A DNA stretch of 64,000 nucleotides from Chitinophaga barathri. GTDB taxonomy: Bacteria; Bacteroidota; Bacteroidia; Chitinophagales; Chitinophagaceae. The notes under the pieces are model-generated. The model was not told where the DNA came from. It ran no database searches and saw only the letters and a program-made list of their open reading frames with translations. A program made the position numbers and the translations under genes. How positions within the stretch are numbered: the first letter of the stretch is position 1; every line of letters starts with the position of its first letter. The stretch is from NCBI RefSeq assembly GCF_003807585.1, contig NZ_RMBX01000001.1, positions 372,001-436,000 on the forward strand, written 5' to 3'. This document shows positions 8,901-16,884 of the stretch, piece after piece.

Positions 8901-10164
8901 CATAATGATTAAGGCCATTATCGTTCGTCCCTACCCAAAGATCTCTTCCATTTTCATCCAGGATGGCCCGCACATAACTGCCGGAAAGAGAATGCGGTTC
9001 TTGCGGAAGATGTTGCAGGGTATAAAACTTCTTTTCATAAAGGTCTGCATAGTGTACTCCATTGCCAAAACTACCCGTCCAAAGGCACTGCGACCGGTCA
9101 ATGAAAAGCGTCCGCAGCCCGCTTAGGTTAATATATTTAACCGGACTCCCGTTATTGATCTCCTGGATGAAATCCAGGTCTTTGCTTAGTTTTACAAGGC
9201 GCTGGTTTGCATTTACCCAGTAATCGCCATCCGTTTCCTGGACCACGGCGGTTACCTCTGCACTGAGGATCATGGTTTTGGCAACGGCCCAATGTTCATT
9301 CAGGGGCAGGGTCAGGTAAAGATTTTTTGCTGAACCCAGCAGCACGTGCTCCGATTGATCTACAAACACCCTGTTAAATTGCTTTTCGGGGCAGCCGTCC
9401 ACATTTACCCGCACCACCGTGCCGTTCGCTTGCAACACCCAAAGACCTTCCGTAGTAGCCATGAATAGCCGGCCGTCCTGGCTCATGTCAATATCATTGA
9501 TACTTATGCCGGGAGGCAGTGGCAGTTTTTTTTCTGCCAATCTTCTTCCTTTCGCCACATAACATCGCAGACGGCCGCTTCCTGCCAGGGCATAAAACAC
9601 CTCCGGAGAGTGAACCACCAGCTTTACGGGGTCCAACATTTGCGACGCCCGTTCCAGGGTATAATCTATATACCCTTCCGTATGGGTATCAAAACGCTGG
9701 AAACCGGCTTCTGTACCCAACCATAAAAAACCGGTACTGTCCACCCCCATGCAGAGTACCCGGTTGCGGTAGGCATTTCCCAGGGGCATGTTACCATTAT
9801 AATACCGCCGGATGTGGTACCCGTCGAACCGGTTGATGCCAAACAGGGTAGACACCCAGATATATCCCTGTTTATCCTGCACAATATCCGTTGCATCGGT
9901 GTGGGAAAGCCCCTCGTCTACGGTCAGTGCATTAAAATGATAAGGGTAAGATTGCGCCAGCATCCGGCCCCCGGCTACCAACAGCAGCAACATTATCAGC
10001 AGGCCTGCTTTGAATGAAAGTGTTTGCAGAAGTAAAAACAGTTTATAAAAAGGAATAATCAACTTCTTTACGAATCTACGGATTAAACCCGTCCTCCACA
10101 AGCCTGTAGCCGCCAGCATGGCTCCGGCTGTACGATAGTGGCAAAAAAATGTATGATACGGCAT
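5938..10164 (-). CDS. Hybrid two-component system sensor/regulator (HTCS) of locus 1
   Basis: A 1408-residue one-protein signalling system. In order: a long N-terminus with a hydrophobic segment near residues 52-68, a periplasmic region of two-component propeller repeats (about 75-740, with repeats such as GYIWVSTLFGINRFDG and LWVGTNDNGLNHYD), a Y_Y_Y domain (about 750-810), one membrane span (about 815-836), HisKA with the phospho-acceptor in SHDFRTPLT (His about 881), HATPase with DTGIGI and GSGVGLAL, a receiver with SDVMMPG (Asp about 1203), and a C-terminal AraC-type helix-turn-helix (about 1300-1405). Known HTCS proteins bind an oligosaccharide in the periplasm and activate the adjacent sus-like operon. 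It is divergent from SusC of locus 1. The true start may be a later Met than the ATG at 10164. Confidence 0.93.
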   Translation of the reverse strand: MPYHTFFCHYRTAGAMLAATGLWRTGLIRRFVKKLIIPFYKLFLLLQTLSFKAGLLIMLLLLVAGGRMLAQSYPYHFNALTVDEGLSHTDATDIVQDKQGYIWVSTLFGINRFDGYHIRRYYNGNMPLGNAYRNRVLCMGVDSTGFLWLGTEAGFQRFDTHTEGYIDYTLERASQMLDPVKLVVHSPEVFYALAGSGRLRCYVAKGRRLAEKKLPLPPGISINDIDMSQDGRLFMATTEGLWVLQANGTVVRVNVDGCPEKQFNRVFVDQSEHVLLGSAKNLYLTLPLNEHWAVAKTMILSAEVTAVVQETDGDYWVNANQRLVKLSKDLDFIQEINNGSPVKYINLSGLRTLFIDRSQCLWTGSFGNGVHYADLYEKKFYTLQHLPQEPHSLSGSYVRAILDENGRDLWVGTNDNGLNHYDLEKQQVVQVYNNYNSAVRLPGNTITALATDNERNLWIGGIQGIVVMRPDRQQLWRPPGSENFPNHVVDVLVKDCFGNIWFGDHTHNFGVIYKDAAGTYQVKRYGESYFIHADSVNPQLMAASTHGLKRLIVDKEGNILKSLSYQATGKPNSLSSNYIYPIAKQNDSTYWIGTIGGGLNRMILRPDDSFTITAFTEGIFKDVEGLEIDDQGYIWLAGNGLQRFDPRTGAVVRYDKNDGLQGNSFKVNSSCRGAEGVLFFGGINGLSYFRPADITSNPVVAAPQITRLSVNNEPEDSTRYITADAAVRLNHLQNNFVISFSAMHYANPLKCRFRYMLKGHDDTWQYTDGKSAGAAYSNLEFKDYTFLVEASNNDGVWSGRQASIMITVIPPWWKSTAAKLFYILFFIGALLGIYVYQARWYRLKNELALRAAAERQREAIHQQREQLYQQQLQLFTNISHDFRTPLTLIRGPLERLVSEDEQPTRAHAYQLMLRNVKRLISLVSELMNFKKVADGAIRLQVQPMSVSEFCQSLYEEFAALAEGKNIRFDVIDKTGSGTSVNYFDAQVLEKILLNLLNNAFKYTDNGGQVTLQYFLEKELFKPSFNAGLQLPHELKASQYIYFLVTDTGIGITEASLPDIFDRYFRVSNHHLGSGVGLALVKSLTHLHKGEIAVFSERNKGTEFLVALPWGKENYSAGEIIVPGIQKGSQLEQLDNEIAAPLNLTPMPNVTIRKSKHILLVEDNLELRTFLRESLEPYYHVHEAGDGSSAIIIAAELNPDLIVSDVMMPGVNGIELCKYIKQTFETSHIPFVILSAKDGLDTKLEGLESGADYYFAKPLSTSLLLLTINNIFDRTGKLKRRYTKDHLIEATELVHSQKDKDFMNTLLQIIEDNIQNPDLEVDFLCVRMNISRTKLYQKIKGISGQSVGEFVKTIRLKRAIYIMTHEDVTLGEVADRIGLQSSSYFSRMFKKEYGSSPSEFVRRLRNASK

Positions 10165-10318
10165 GCCATATCACCCGCAACCGGCAAAAAACAGGTACAT
10201 AGGGGCTGATTAAATGCATGTAAGGACAAACCTCACGGCACAGCTTTTCCCAACTTTGTAAAAGAAGAACACCACGATATCCCTTCAGTTCTAATCGCTA
10301 CGTAAAAAACATCCACGC
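10165..10318. promoter_or_regulatory. Divergent intergenic region between HTCS and SusC of locus 1
   Basis: This 154-base gap must hold the promoters of both the HTCS gene and the susC-led operon. I see CAACTTTG near 10251-10258, one mismatch from TAnnTTTG, but no well-placed TTG upstream, so no promoter is called. No clear repeat that could be the HTCS binding site was found by eye. Confidence 0.35.
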
Positions 10319-13300
10319 ATGAAACGAACATTTACGGGTCGCAACGCCTTTATCCAACGGTGGCTTTCCGCCATCGGCTTTCTCCTTATTTTCCTAATAC
10401 CGTTACAGTTGCTTGCCGCCGACCATACCATCACCGGCCAGGTGACCGACGCCGACAACGGGCAGCCGGTGCCCAATGTGTCCATTTTGATTAAGGGCAC
10501 CCAAAAGGGCACCCAAACAGACCAAACCGGCCACTTCTCCCTCTCAGTGCCGGATACTGCCACGCTGGTTGTTTCTTTCATAGGGTATGAACGCCAGGAA
10601 ATACCCATAGCGGGCAAAGCTGTCCTTAATATACAATTGCGGGTAGATGCCAGGGTGCTGAGCGATGTGGTGGTAATGGGTTATGGTACGCAAAAGCGCA
10701 CCTCGCTGACAGCCGCGGTGGCCACGCTGAACACGGCGGATGTTGCCAATAAGCCAGTGGTAAACCTAACCAATGGCGTGGTGGGCCGCGTGTCCGGCCT
10801 TATCGCTACCCAGGGTTCCGGCGAGCCGGGCTTCGACGGGTCTAACATACAGATTCGCGGTGTGGGTTCCATCGGCAGCACCGCCCCCTTGCTTATTGTT
10901 GATGGGGTACCGCGCGATTTCAGCCGGTTAGACCCCAACTCTATAGCAACGTTTACCGTCCTGAAGGATGCCGCCGCCGTAGCGCCCTACGGGGTAGCAG
11001 GAGCCAATGGTGTAATTGTTGTTACTACCAAAGCCGGTAAGGCCGGCAAGCCAACCCTGACCTATAATGGTTATTACGGCTTTCAAAACCCTACGCGGGT
11101 GCCACAGTTCGTTAACTCATACCAATATGCCCTGCTGCGTAATGAGGCCAATGCCAACGACGGCCAGCCCGCTGCGTACAGCGAGGAATCCATTCTGAAA
11201 TTCAGGGATCATTCCGATCCGGATGGCCACCCTAACGGCCATCCGCTCAATGATATCATTAAACCAAACCGCCCCATCACTTACCACAGCCTATCGATGA
11301 GCGGCGGTAACAACGACTACCAATACTTTGCATCGGTCGGCTATCAACGCCAGGAAGGAATGTGGGGCACTACCTATCTGAATAAATATATGGCTAACCT
11401 AAGCATTACCGCGAACGTGACCAAGTCCACGAAAGTAAGCGTGTCCGCCAACGGCTATGTTGAAGACCAGCATTTCCCGGCCATCGGAGCAGGCAGTATC
11501 CTGGACCAGGCCATGCGCCAGGCTCCCACCACACCTGTTTATTATAGCAACGGCCTGTGGTCGGGCTATATCGGGCAATCGCTCATCGGCGAGATTTACC
11601 ACAGCGGTTATCATCTCAACGAAAACAGCGCCCTTATGACCCAGCTGGCCATTGAACAGCAGTTGCCCGTAAAAGGGTTGAGCATAAAAGGAGTGGTGAG
11701 CTATGACAATGGCCCCGATCCGATCTTCGGTAACAGGACCTCCTTTCAGCGCGAGTACCGCACTCCCATCCCGTTCTGGAATGTAGACACCACCAAACGT
11801 CCATATGAATATGTAAAAGGAATACAGGGCAATTCAAAAGCCCAATTCTACGAAGACTTTTCAATGAACAAGGCACTCACCTATCAGGGGATGCTGAATT
11901 ATAGTGGTCAATTTGGTAAAAGTAACGTGACCGGACTGGCGGTTGTTGAAAACCGTGTGGTCAAATACCAGACATTCCGTGCCCAGCGTATCAATTACAA
12001 TCTGAACATCGACGAGCTCAACTTCGGCGGTCCGGCAGCTTCCGATGCCACCAACTCCGGCCTGTCCAGCGGTCAGCGCCAGCTGGGTTACGTTTACCGG
12101 ATAGGCTACAGTTATGATAATAAATACCTCTTTGAGGCAGCCGGCCGTTATGATGGCAGCTACCTATTTGCACCGGGAAACCGTTTTGGTTTCTTCCCTG
12201 CCTTCTCAGCAGGCTGGCGCCTTTCCGAAGAGGCCTTCATGAAAGATCTCACCTGGATCGACAACCTGAAGATCCGTGGTTCCTGGGGCCAGTCCGGCGC
12301 TTATCCCAGCTCAGGCGGCAGCATTCAGACTTACCAATACCTAAGCCCTTACAATGTAACAGGCAACTCTGCGGTTATTGGCGGCAGCGCTACCCAGGGC
12401 ATCAACGAAGCCCTGCAGGGCAATCCCGATATTACCTGGGAGCGGGCAAAGAAAACCAATGTTGGTTTTGAAGCAACGTTTTGGAGAGGGCTGCTGGGTA
12501 TCGAAGCAGATTATTTCAGCGAAAAAAGATCCAATATGCTCGTGAGCATCGGTAACGCCCTGCCTGCAGAGTATGGCATCGGCACGGGCCTGATCAATGC
12601 GGGGGTTATGCAGAACAGAGGAGTGGATTTTACGGTAAGCAGCAGCAAAACTTTCTCCAATGGCCTGCGACTTGATGTAAAGGGTACTTTCACCTTTGCA
12701 CGCAACAAGCTGCTGACTGTTTACGAAAACGATGCTACTTATAAAAATCCGAACCGCCGGCAAACCGGCCGCCCCAACGGTACCCAATTTGGGTTGCGGG
12801 CTATTGGCTACTTTCAGCAGGGCGATTTTGATGCGGACGGCAGCCTGAAAGACGGCATACCCGTACCCACTTTCGGAACCGTCAAACCAGGCGATATCCG
12901 TTACGAAGATCTACTCGGCCCCGAGGGGAAGCCAGATGGCAGGATCGACGCCAATGACATTGCCCGTATTGGATATTCCAACACGCCTGAAATCATTTAT
13001 GGCCTGGAACCCCACCTGTCTTACATGGGATTTGACCTGGACCTTTTATTCCAGGGTTCAGGCAACAGTTCCCTGTATGTGAGCCAGTACTTTGTATGGC
13101 CTTTCCAGTCATCCGGTTCCGCTACCGTACTTGCATACGAAGACCATTGGACGCCCACCAACACCGATGCATTGTATCCGAGGATCACCGGGGCGCCTAC
13201 CGCCAACAATACCCAGCAATCTTCCTGGTGGATGCGCAACACTTCCTACCTGCGCCTCCGCAGCGCGGAGCTGGGATACAGCTTCTCCTCCCGTACACTG

Positions 13301-13459
13301 AGGAATAGCATCCGCGGGCTACGCGTGTATGTATCAGGTCAGAACCTTTTTACCTGGACGCCGCGGATCAGGGAAATACTGGACCCGGAGAATAACAGCA
13401 GCAATATGAGCTACTTCCAGCAGCGGATCATCACCTTTGGTATTAATGCCACCTTCTAA
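10319..13459 (+). CDS. SusC-like TonB-dependent outer-membrane transporter, locus 1
   Basis: A 1046-residue SusC/RagA family protein. After a signal peptide it has a carboxypeptidase-D-like domain (about residues 35-110, ITGQVTDADNGQPVPNVSI), a TonB-dependent plug with the SusC signature (VVVMGYGTQKRTSLTAAV, IQIRGVGSIGSTAPLLIVDGVPRD, FTVLKDAAAVAPYGVAGANGV), and a beta-barrel to the C-terminus ending ITFGINATF. Members import oligosaccharides across the outer membrane with a SusD lid. It is followed 11 bases later by susD. The GH76 gene downstream points to alpha-mannan oligosaccharides as cargo. Confidence 0.95.
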   Translation: MKRTFTGRNAFIQRWLSAIGFLLIFLIPLQLLAADHTITGQVTDADNGQPVPNVSILIKGTQKGTQTDQTGHFSLSVPDTATLVVSFIGYERQEIPIAGKAVLNIQLRVDARVLSDVVVMGYGTQKRTSLTAAVATLNTADVANKPVVNLTNGVVGRVSGLIATQGSGEPGFDGSNIQIRGVGSIGSTAPLLIVDGVPRDFSRLDPNSIATFTVLKDAAAVAPYGVAGANGVIVVTTKAGKAGKPTLTYNGYYGFQNPTRVPQFVNSYQYALLRNEANANDGQPAAYSEESILKFRDHSDPDGHPNGHPLNDIIKPNRPITYHSLSMSGGNNDYQYFASVGYQRQEGMWGTTYLNKYMANLSITANVTKSTKVSVSANGYVEDQHFPAIGAGSILDQAMRQAPTTPVYYSNGLWSGYIGQSLIGEIYHSGYHLNENSALMTQLAIEQQLPVKGLSIKGVVSYDNGPDPIFGNRTSFQREYRTPIPFWNVDTTKRPYEYVKGIQGNSKAQFYEDFSMNKALTYQGMLNYSGQFGKSNVTGLAVVENRVVKYQTFRAQRINYNLNIDELNFGGPAASDATNSGLSSGQRQLGYVYRIGYSYDNKYLFEAAGRYDGSYLFAPGNRFGFFPAFSAGWRLSEEAFMKDLTWIDNLKIRGSWGQSGAYPSSGGSIQTYQYLSPYNVTGNSAVIGGSATQGINEALQGNPDITWERAKKTNVGFEATFWRGLLGIEADYFSEKRSNMLVSIGNALPAEYGIGTGLINAGVMQNRGVDFTVSSSKTFSNGLRLDVKGTFTFARNKLLTVYENDATYKNPNRRQTGRPNGTQFGLRAIGYFQQGDFDADGSLKDGIPVPTFGTVKPGDIRYEDLLGPEGKPDGRIDANDIARIGYSNTPEIIYGLEPHLSYMGFDLDLLFQGSGNSSLYVSQYFVWPFQSSGSATVLAYEDHWTPTNTDALYPRITGAPTANNTQQSSWWMRNTSYLRLRSAELGYSFSSRTLRNSIRGLRVYVSGQNLFTWTPRIREILDPENNSSNMSYFQQRIITFGINATF

Positions 13460-13470
13460 AGCAATGCAAG

Positions 13471-15150
13471 ATGAAAACAAAATACAGAACATACGCACAT
13501 AATCTCATACTGGCAGTACTCCTGGTGAGCGCAGGCGCTTGTAAAAGAGACGGCTTCCTGAACGTAGACCCAAAGGGATCGCTCACCGATGAAAGCACTT
13601 TTGCCAGTGAAACGAATGCCGACCTTTTTATAAATGACGTTTACAACCAGATGCCGGATATGAATAATGAATCCCAGATACTGGACCAATGGACAGATAA
13701 CAGCTGCGTGGGCGCCACCTGGATGACAGGCCAATCGCTTATACGTTCCAATGCTTTGAATCCTTCCAATGCTCCGAATGGCCCGGGTGGTATGTTCAGT
13801 TGGTCCGACAATTACAGCCGAATCCGCAAGTGCAATGTATTCCTGCAGCAAGCGGCAAAGTACCAGTCCAACTTCTCAGACGAATGGTATAAGCAACGCG
13901 TTGCAGAGGTGAAATTCCTTCGTGCGCTGTTCTATTCCTTCCTCTATCAGAATTACGGGGGCGTGCCGTTGATCTCCGTGCCATTGAACAACCAGGCTAT
14001 GGGCGACAGCATTTTCATAAGCCGTTCCAGCCTCGATCAAACCCTGGCTTTCATAGAAGCAGATTGTGATGCCGCCGCAGCCGACCTGCCCACCATAGCT
14101 ACTGCCAGCGGCCGTGCGACCAAAGGCGCTGCCCTTACGCTGAAAGCCGCGGTGCAGTTATTTGCTGCCAGTCCGCTGGTGAATACAACCAACGATGCCG
14201 CCAAGTGGGCCAAGGCGGCCGCTTCAAGCGAAGCAGTAATGGATCTGGATGTATACGATCTGTTCTCTGATTACAATGGGCAATTCCTCGCAGTTAATAA
14301 CTGGAACGTGGAAACCATTTTCGCCAAAGGATATGCTGCGCCCAGCAAAGGTCATCGCAGGGAAGGCATGCAGGGACCTGTAATTGTCAGAGGCGTGCAA
14401 CAAGCCTGGGGAAATTTTCAACCTACACAGAACCTGGTAGACGATTACCTGATGAATAATGGCAAACACATCACGGACCCTGCTTCCGGCTATGACCCAC
14501 AGCACCCTTATGTAAACCGGGAGCCGCGCTTCTATGCCTCCATTGTTTATGACGGATCTACCTGGCAGGGCGATATATTCCAGTCACGCACAGGTGGCAA
14601 TAACCAGATAGACCTGGGTTCTTCCAGCGACATCAGCAACACCGGCTATAACGGCAGGAAAACACTGGATGAATCTATCCTTGGCCAGACCAGCCTCGGT
14701 ATTAACCCGGGAACATCCAATTATATTTTCTACCGCTATGCGGAAGTGTTGCTCAATTACGCCGAAGCGCAAAACGAAGCCGTGGGACCGGATGCGGGTG
14801 TGTACGCTGCCGTCAATAAGGTGCGCGACCGTGCAGGTATTCCCGGCCTGCCGGCCGGGTTGGGCCAAACTGAAATGCGCGTGATCATCCGCCGCGAGCG
14901 CAGAATAGAGTTGGCCTTTGAAGACAAGCGCTGGTACGATATCCGCCGCTGGGACATTACTACAAAAGGCGAAGCAGTGCTTACCCAGCCGCAATATGGG
15001 ATGAGGATAACGCCCGGAGCTGGGGGAAACCTTTCCTACACAAAAGTGCCGGTTTTCAATAGCACGTTTTCCCACCACATGAACTGGCTACCCATTCCTC
15101 AGAGCGCCATCGAACAGAACAAACGGCTAACACCTAATCCAGGATATTAA
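13471..15150 (+). CDS. SusD-like glycan-binding lipoprotein, locus 1
   Basis: A 559-residue RagB/SusD family protein with a lipobox (LLVSAGAC) and the family's N-terminal feature FLNVDPKGSLTDESTF, TPR-like helices around FLRALFYSFLYQNYGGVPLI, and the C-terminal block IRRERRIELAFEDKRWYDIRRW. SusD proteins sit on the cell surface and hand glycans to the SusC partner. It lies between susC and the GH76 gene, all on one strand with short gaps, so co-transcription is likely. Confidence 0.94.
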   Translation: MKTKYRTYAHNLILAVLLVSAGACKRDGFLNVDPKGSLTDESTFASETNADLFINDVYNQMPDMNNESQILDQWTDNSCVGATWMTGQSLIRSNALNPSNAPNGPGGMFSWSDNYSRIRKCNVFLQQAAKYQSNFSDEWYKQRVAEVKFLRALFYSFLYQNYGGVPLISVPLNNQAMGDSIFISRSSLDQTLAFIEADCDAAAADLPTIATASGRATKGAALTLKAAVQLFAASPLVNTTNDAAKWAKAAASSEAVMDLDVYDLFSDYNGQFLAVNNWNVETIFAKGYAAPSKGHRREGMQGPVIVRGVQQAWGNFQPTQNLVDDYLMNNGKHITDPASGYDPQHPYVNREPRFYASIVYDGSTWQGDIFQSRTGGNNQIDLGSSSDISNTGYNGRKTLDESILGQTSLGINPGTSNYIFYRYAEVLLNYAEAQNEAVGPDAGVYAAVNKVRDRAGIPGLPAGLGQTEMRVIIRRERRIELAFEDKRWYDIRRWDITTKGEAVLTQPQYGMRITPGAGGNLSYTKVPVFNSTFSHHMNWLPIPQSAIEQNKRLTPNPGY

Positions 15151-15188
15151 AAACCCTTATAGAATAATTTAAACCCAAATTCCATACT

Positions 15189-16736
15189 ATGAGCACATTA
15201 AACAAAAAAACAACAACCTGGATCCTCGGATTTGTTGGAATTTTTATTATGCTATCCGCATGTAAAAAGCCCGCTGAATTATACAAAGCCGAGCTTCTGG
15301 CCGGGAATATGGCCCCGATGGCCGTAAATCCAATAAACCCCGTGGCAAACGCGGACGCTGCCTACGAAGGTTTTCTGCAGGCATTCCTGGTTAGATCTGG
15401 CGGCCAGACCTACCTTGTAGACGGGATCAACAAGCGGGACAAAGCCTATTTCTGGGGTCAGGCATTTATGATCACCGGGCTGATCGACGCCTACGAGCGA
15501 AACCCGACAAATGCCCGCAGGCAATTGATCACAGATCTGATAACCTCCTTCCTGACTCAGGAAACACAGGACTGGTCCTGGAACTCCTGGACCGATGATA
15601 TTGCATGGGCCTGCATTGCGATGATCCGCGCCTATAATGTGACCGGGAATGCAACCTACCGAACCGTTGCGGCCAACAACTGGAATTTCGCATTTAACCG
15701 GGGCTGGGACAATGTGGTAGGTGGAGGGCTCTGGGAAAATATGGACAAGCATACCAAAGCTTCGCTTGCCAATAATCCCATGATCATTAGTGGTATTTTT
15801 CTCTATGAAACGACGGGGGACGTCAACTATCTCAATAAGTGCAAACAAATTTATGCCTGGTTTAGAAGCAGCGGTATTTACAATACCAGCACAGGTGTCG
15901 TAAATGAAGCCATCGTAAATGATGGATCGATACAATATTCCGACAACTCTTACAATGCGGGTTCTTTTATCAACGCAGCTGCGTCATTATTTAAGCACAC
16001 ACAGGATGCACAATATCTAAACGACGCGATCCGCACAGCAGACCACGTTGTGGAAAAATGGGGCATAATGAACCAGGAAGCCGATGCTTGTGTACGCGGC
16101 ATTGCCAAACTTGCCAGGGAAAACAATCTGGGGAGCCGATATAATCCATGGCTTGTTCGCCAATGTATCGCTGCCTGGAACAACAGGCGTACAGATTACA
16201 ATATCTCGAACAACGACTGGCGTAATCCGACCCCAGCCGGCGAACAATTTGGCATGAACTGTATCAGCATGGTAACGGTTCTGAATGTTACCCCGGAACA
16301 GGAGATAGTTTCGGTCCCCACAGGAACCTACCGGCTGAACGCGCGTCACAATGGGTTAAGCCTGGATGCCGTCGCAGGCGGCACGGCTAACAACACCGCG
16401 CTGAACGCGTGGGGATATAACGGCGGCAGCAACCAGCGCTGGACGCTTGTGAGCCTCGGCGGTGGTTTCTACAGGTTACAGGGTGTAGGCAGCGGCCGGT
16501 CAATTAACGTTGCTGGAAATAGCGGTGATAACAATGCTGCCGTTATCCTGTGGGACTACAACGGTGGAGGCAATTCCAAATTTTACTTTTCTTCGCCCTC
16601 CCCCGGTTATTACAGCATGATATTCGTAAATTCCGGGAAAGCAGTAGATGTTGCTGGTACAGGCCAGGGGGCGGGTATCCTGCAATGGAAACCAACAGGC
16701 GACACTAATCAGCAGTGGCAGTTCGTCGCTCCGTGA
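15189..16736 (+). CDS. GH76-type alpha-1,6-mannanase lipoprotein with ricin-type lectin domain
   Basis: A 515-residue lipoprotein (IMLSAC, Cys 25). Residues about 50-370 form a GH76-like (alpha/alpha)6 domain; the paired catalytic aspartates are seen in WTDDIAW at 136-137, with GGGLWENMD and NEAIVNDG further on. Residues about 380-515 form a beta-trefoil ricin-type carbohydrate-binding domain with QRW and QQW repeats. GH76 enzymes of this phylum cut the alpha-1,6 backbone of fungal-type mannan. The lipid anchor and the position right after SusD suggest a surface endo-enzyme feeding the SusC/D pair. The lectin domain's ligand is not known. Confidence 0.9.
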   Translation: MSTLNKKTTTWILGFVGIFIMLSACKKPAELYKAELLAGNMAPMAVNPINPVANADAAYEGFLQAFLVRSGGQTYLVDGINKRDKAYFWGQAFMITGLIDAYERNPTNARRQLITDLITSFLTQETQDWSWNSWTDDIAWACIAMIRAYNVTGNATYRTVAANNWNFAFNRGWDNVVGGGLWENMDKHTKASLANNPMIISGIFLYETTGDVNYLNKCKQIYAWFRSSGIYNTSTGVVNEAIVNDGSIQYSDNSYNAGSFINAAASLFKHTQDAQYLNDAIRTADHVVEKWGIMNQEADACVRGIAKLARENNLGSRYNPWLVRQCIAAWNNRRTDYNISNNDWRNPTPAGEQFGMNCISMVTVLNVTPEQEIVSVPTGTYRLNARHNGLSLDAVAGGTANNTALNAWGYNGGSNQRWTLVSLGGGFYRLQGVGSGRSINVAGNSGDNNAAVILWDYNGGGNSKFYFSSPSPGYYSMIFVNSGKAVDVAGTGQGAGILQWKPTGDTNQQWQFVAP

Positions 16737-16798
16737 AATCGGTCCAGTTCAACCGATAAGATGTTTGGGCACCCGCCACAGTAGATGCTATCTGAATG

Positions 16799-16826
16799 GC
16801 GGGAGAAAATTCTCCCGCTATTTTTT
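16799..16826 (+). terminator. Intrinsic terminator after the GH76 gene
   Basis: GCGGGAGAA and TTCTCCCGC pair as a hairpin (16799-16818) and are followed by TATTTTTT. It lies 63 bases after the GH76 stop and 59 bases before the GH43 start, so the GH43 gene probably has its own promoter or depends on read-through. Confidence 0.8.
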
Positions 16827-16884
16827 ATATATTCCTGAGATAATGATACCGGCGTTGAAACGCAATTACAACAAATAAAGCAAA

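Noticed and set aside
7870-9126. A 418-codon plus-strand frame inside the HTCS gene
   Set aside because: It is fully antisense to the well-supported propeller domain and shows no recognisable motif or signal; it is a shadow frame.
10251-10258. CAACTTTG as a -7 element for SusC of locus 1
   Set aside because: One mismatch from TAnnTTTG and no TTG at 19-21 bases upstream; too weak to call.
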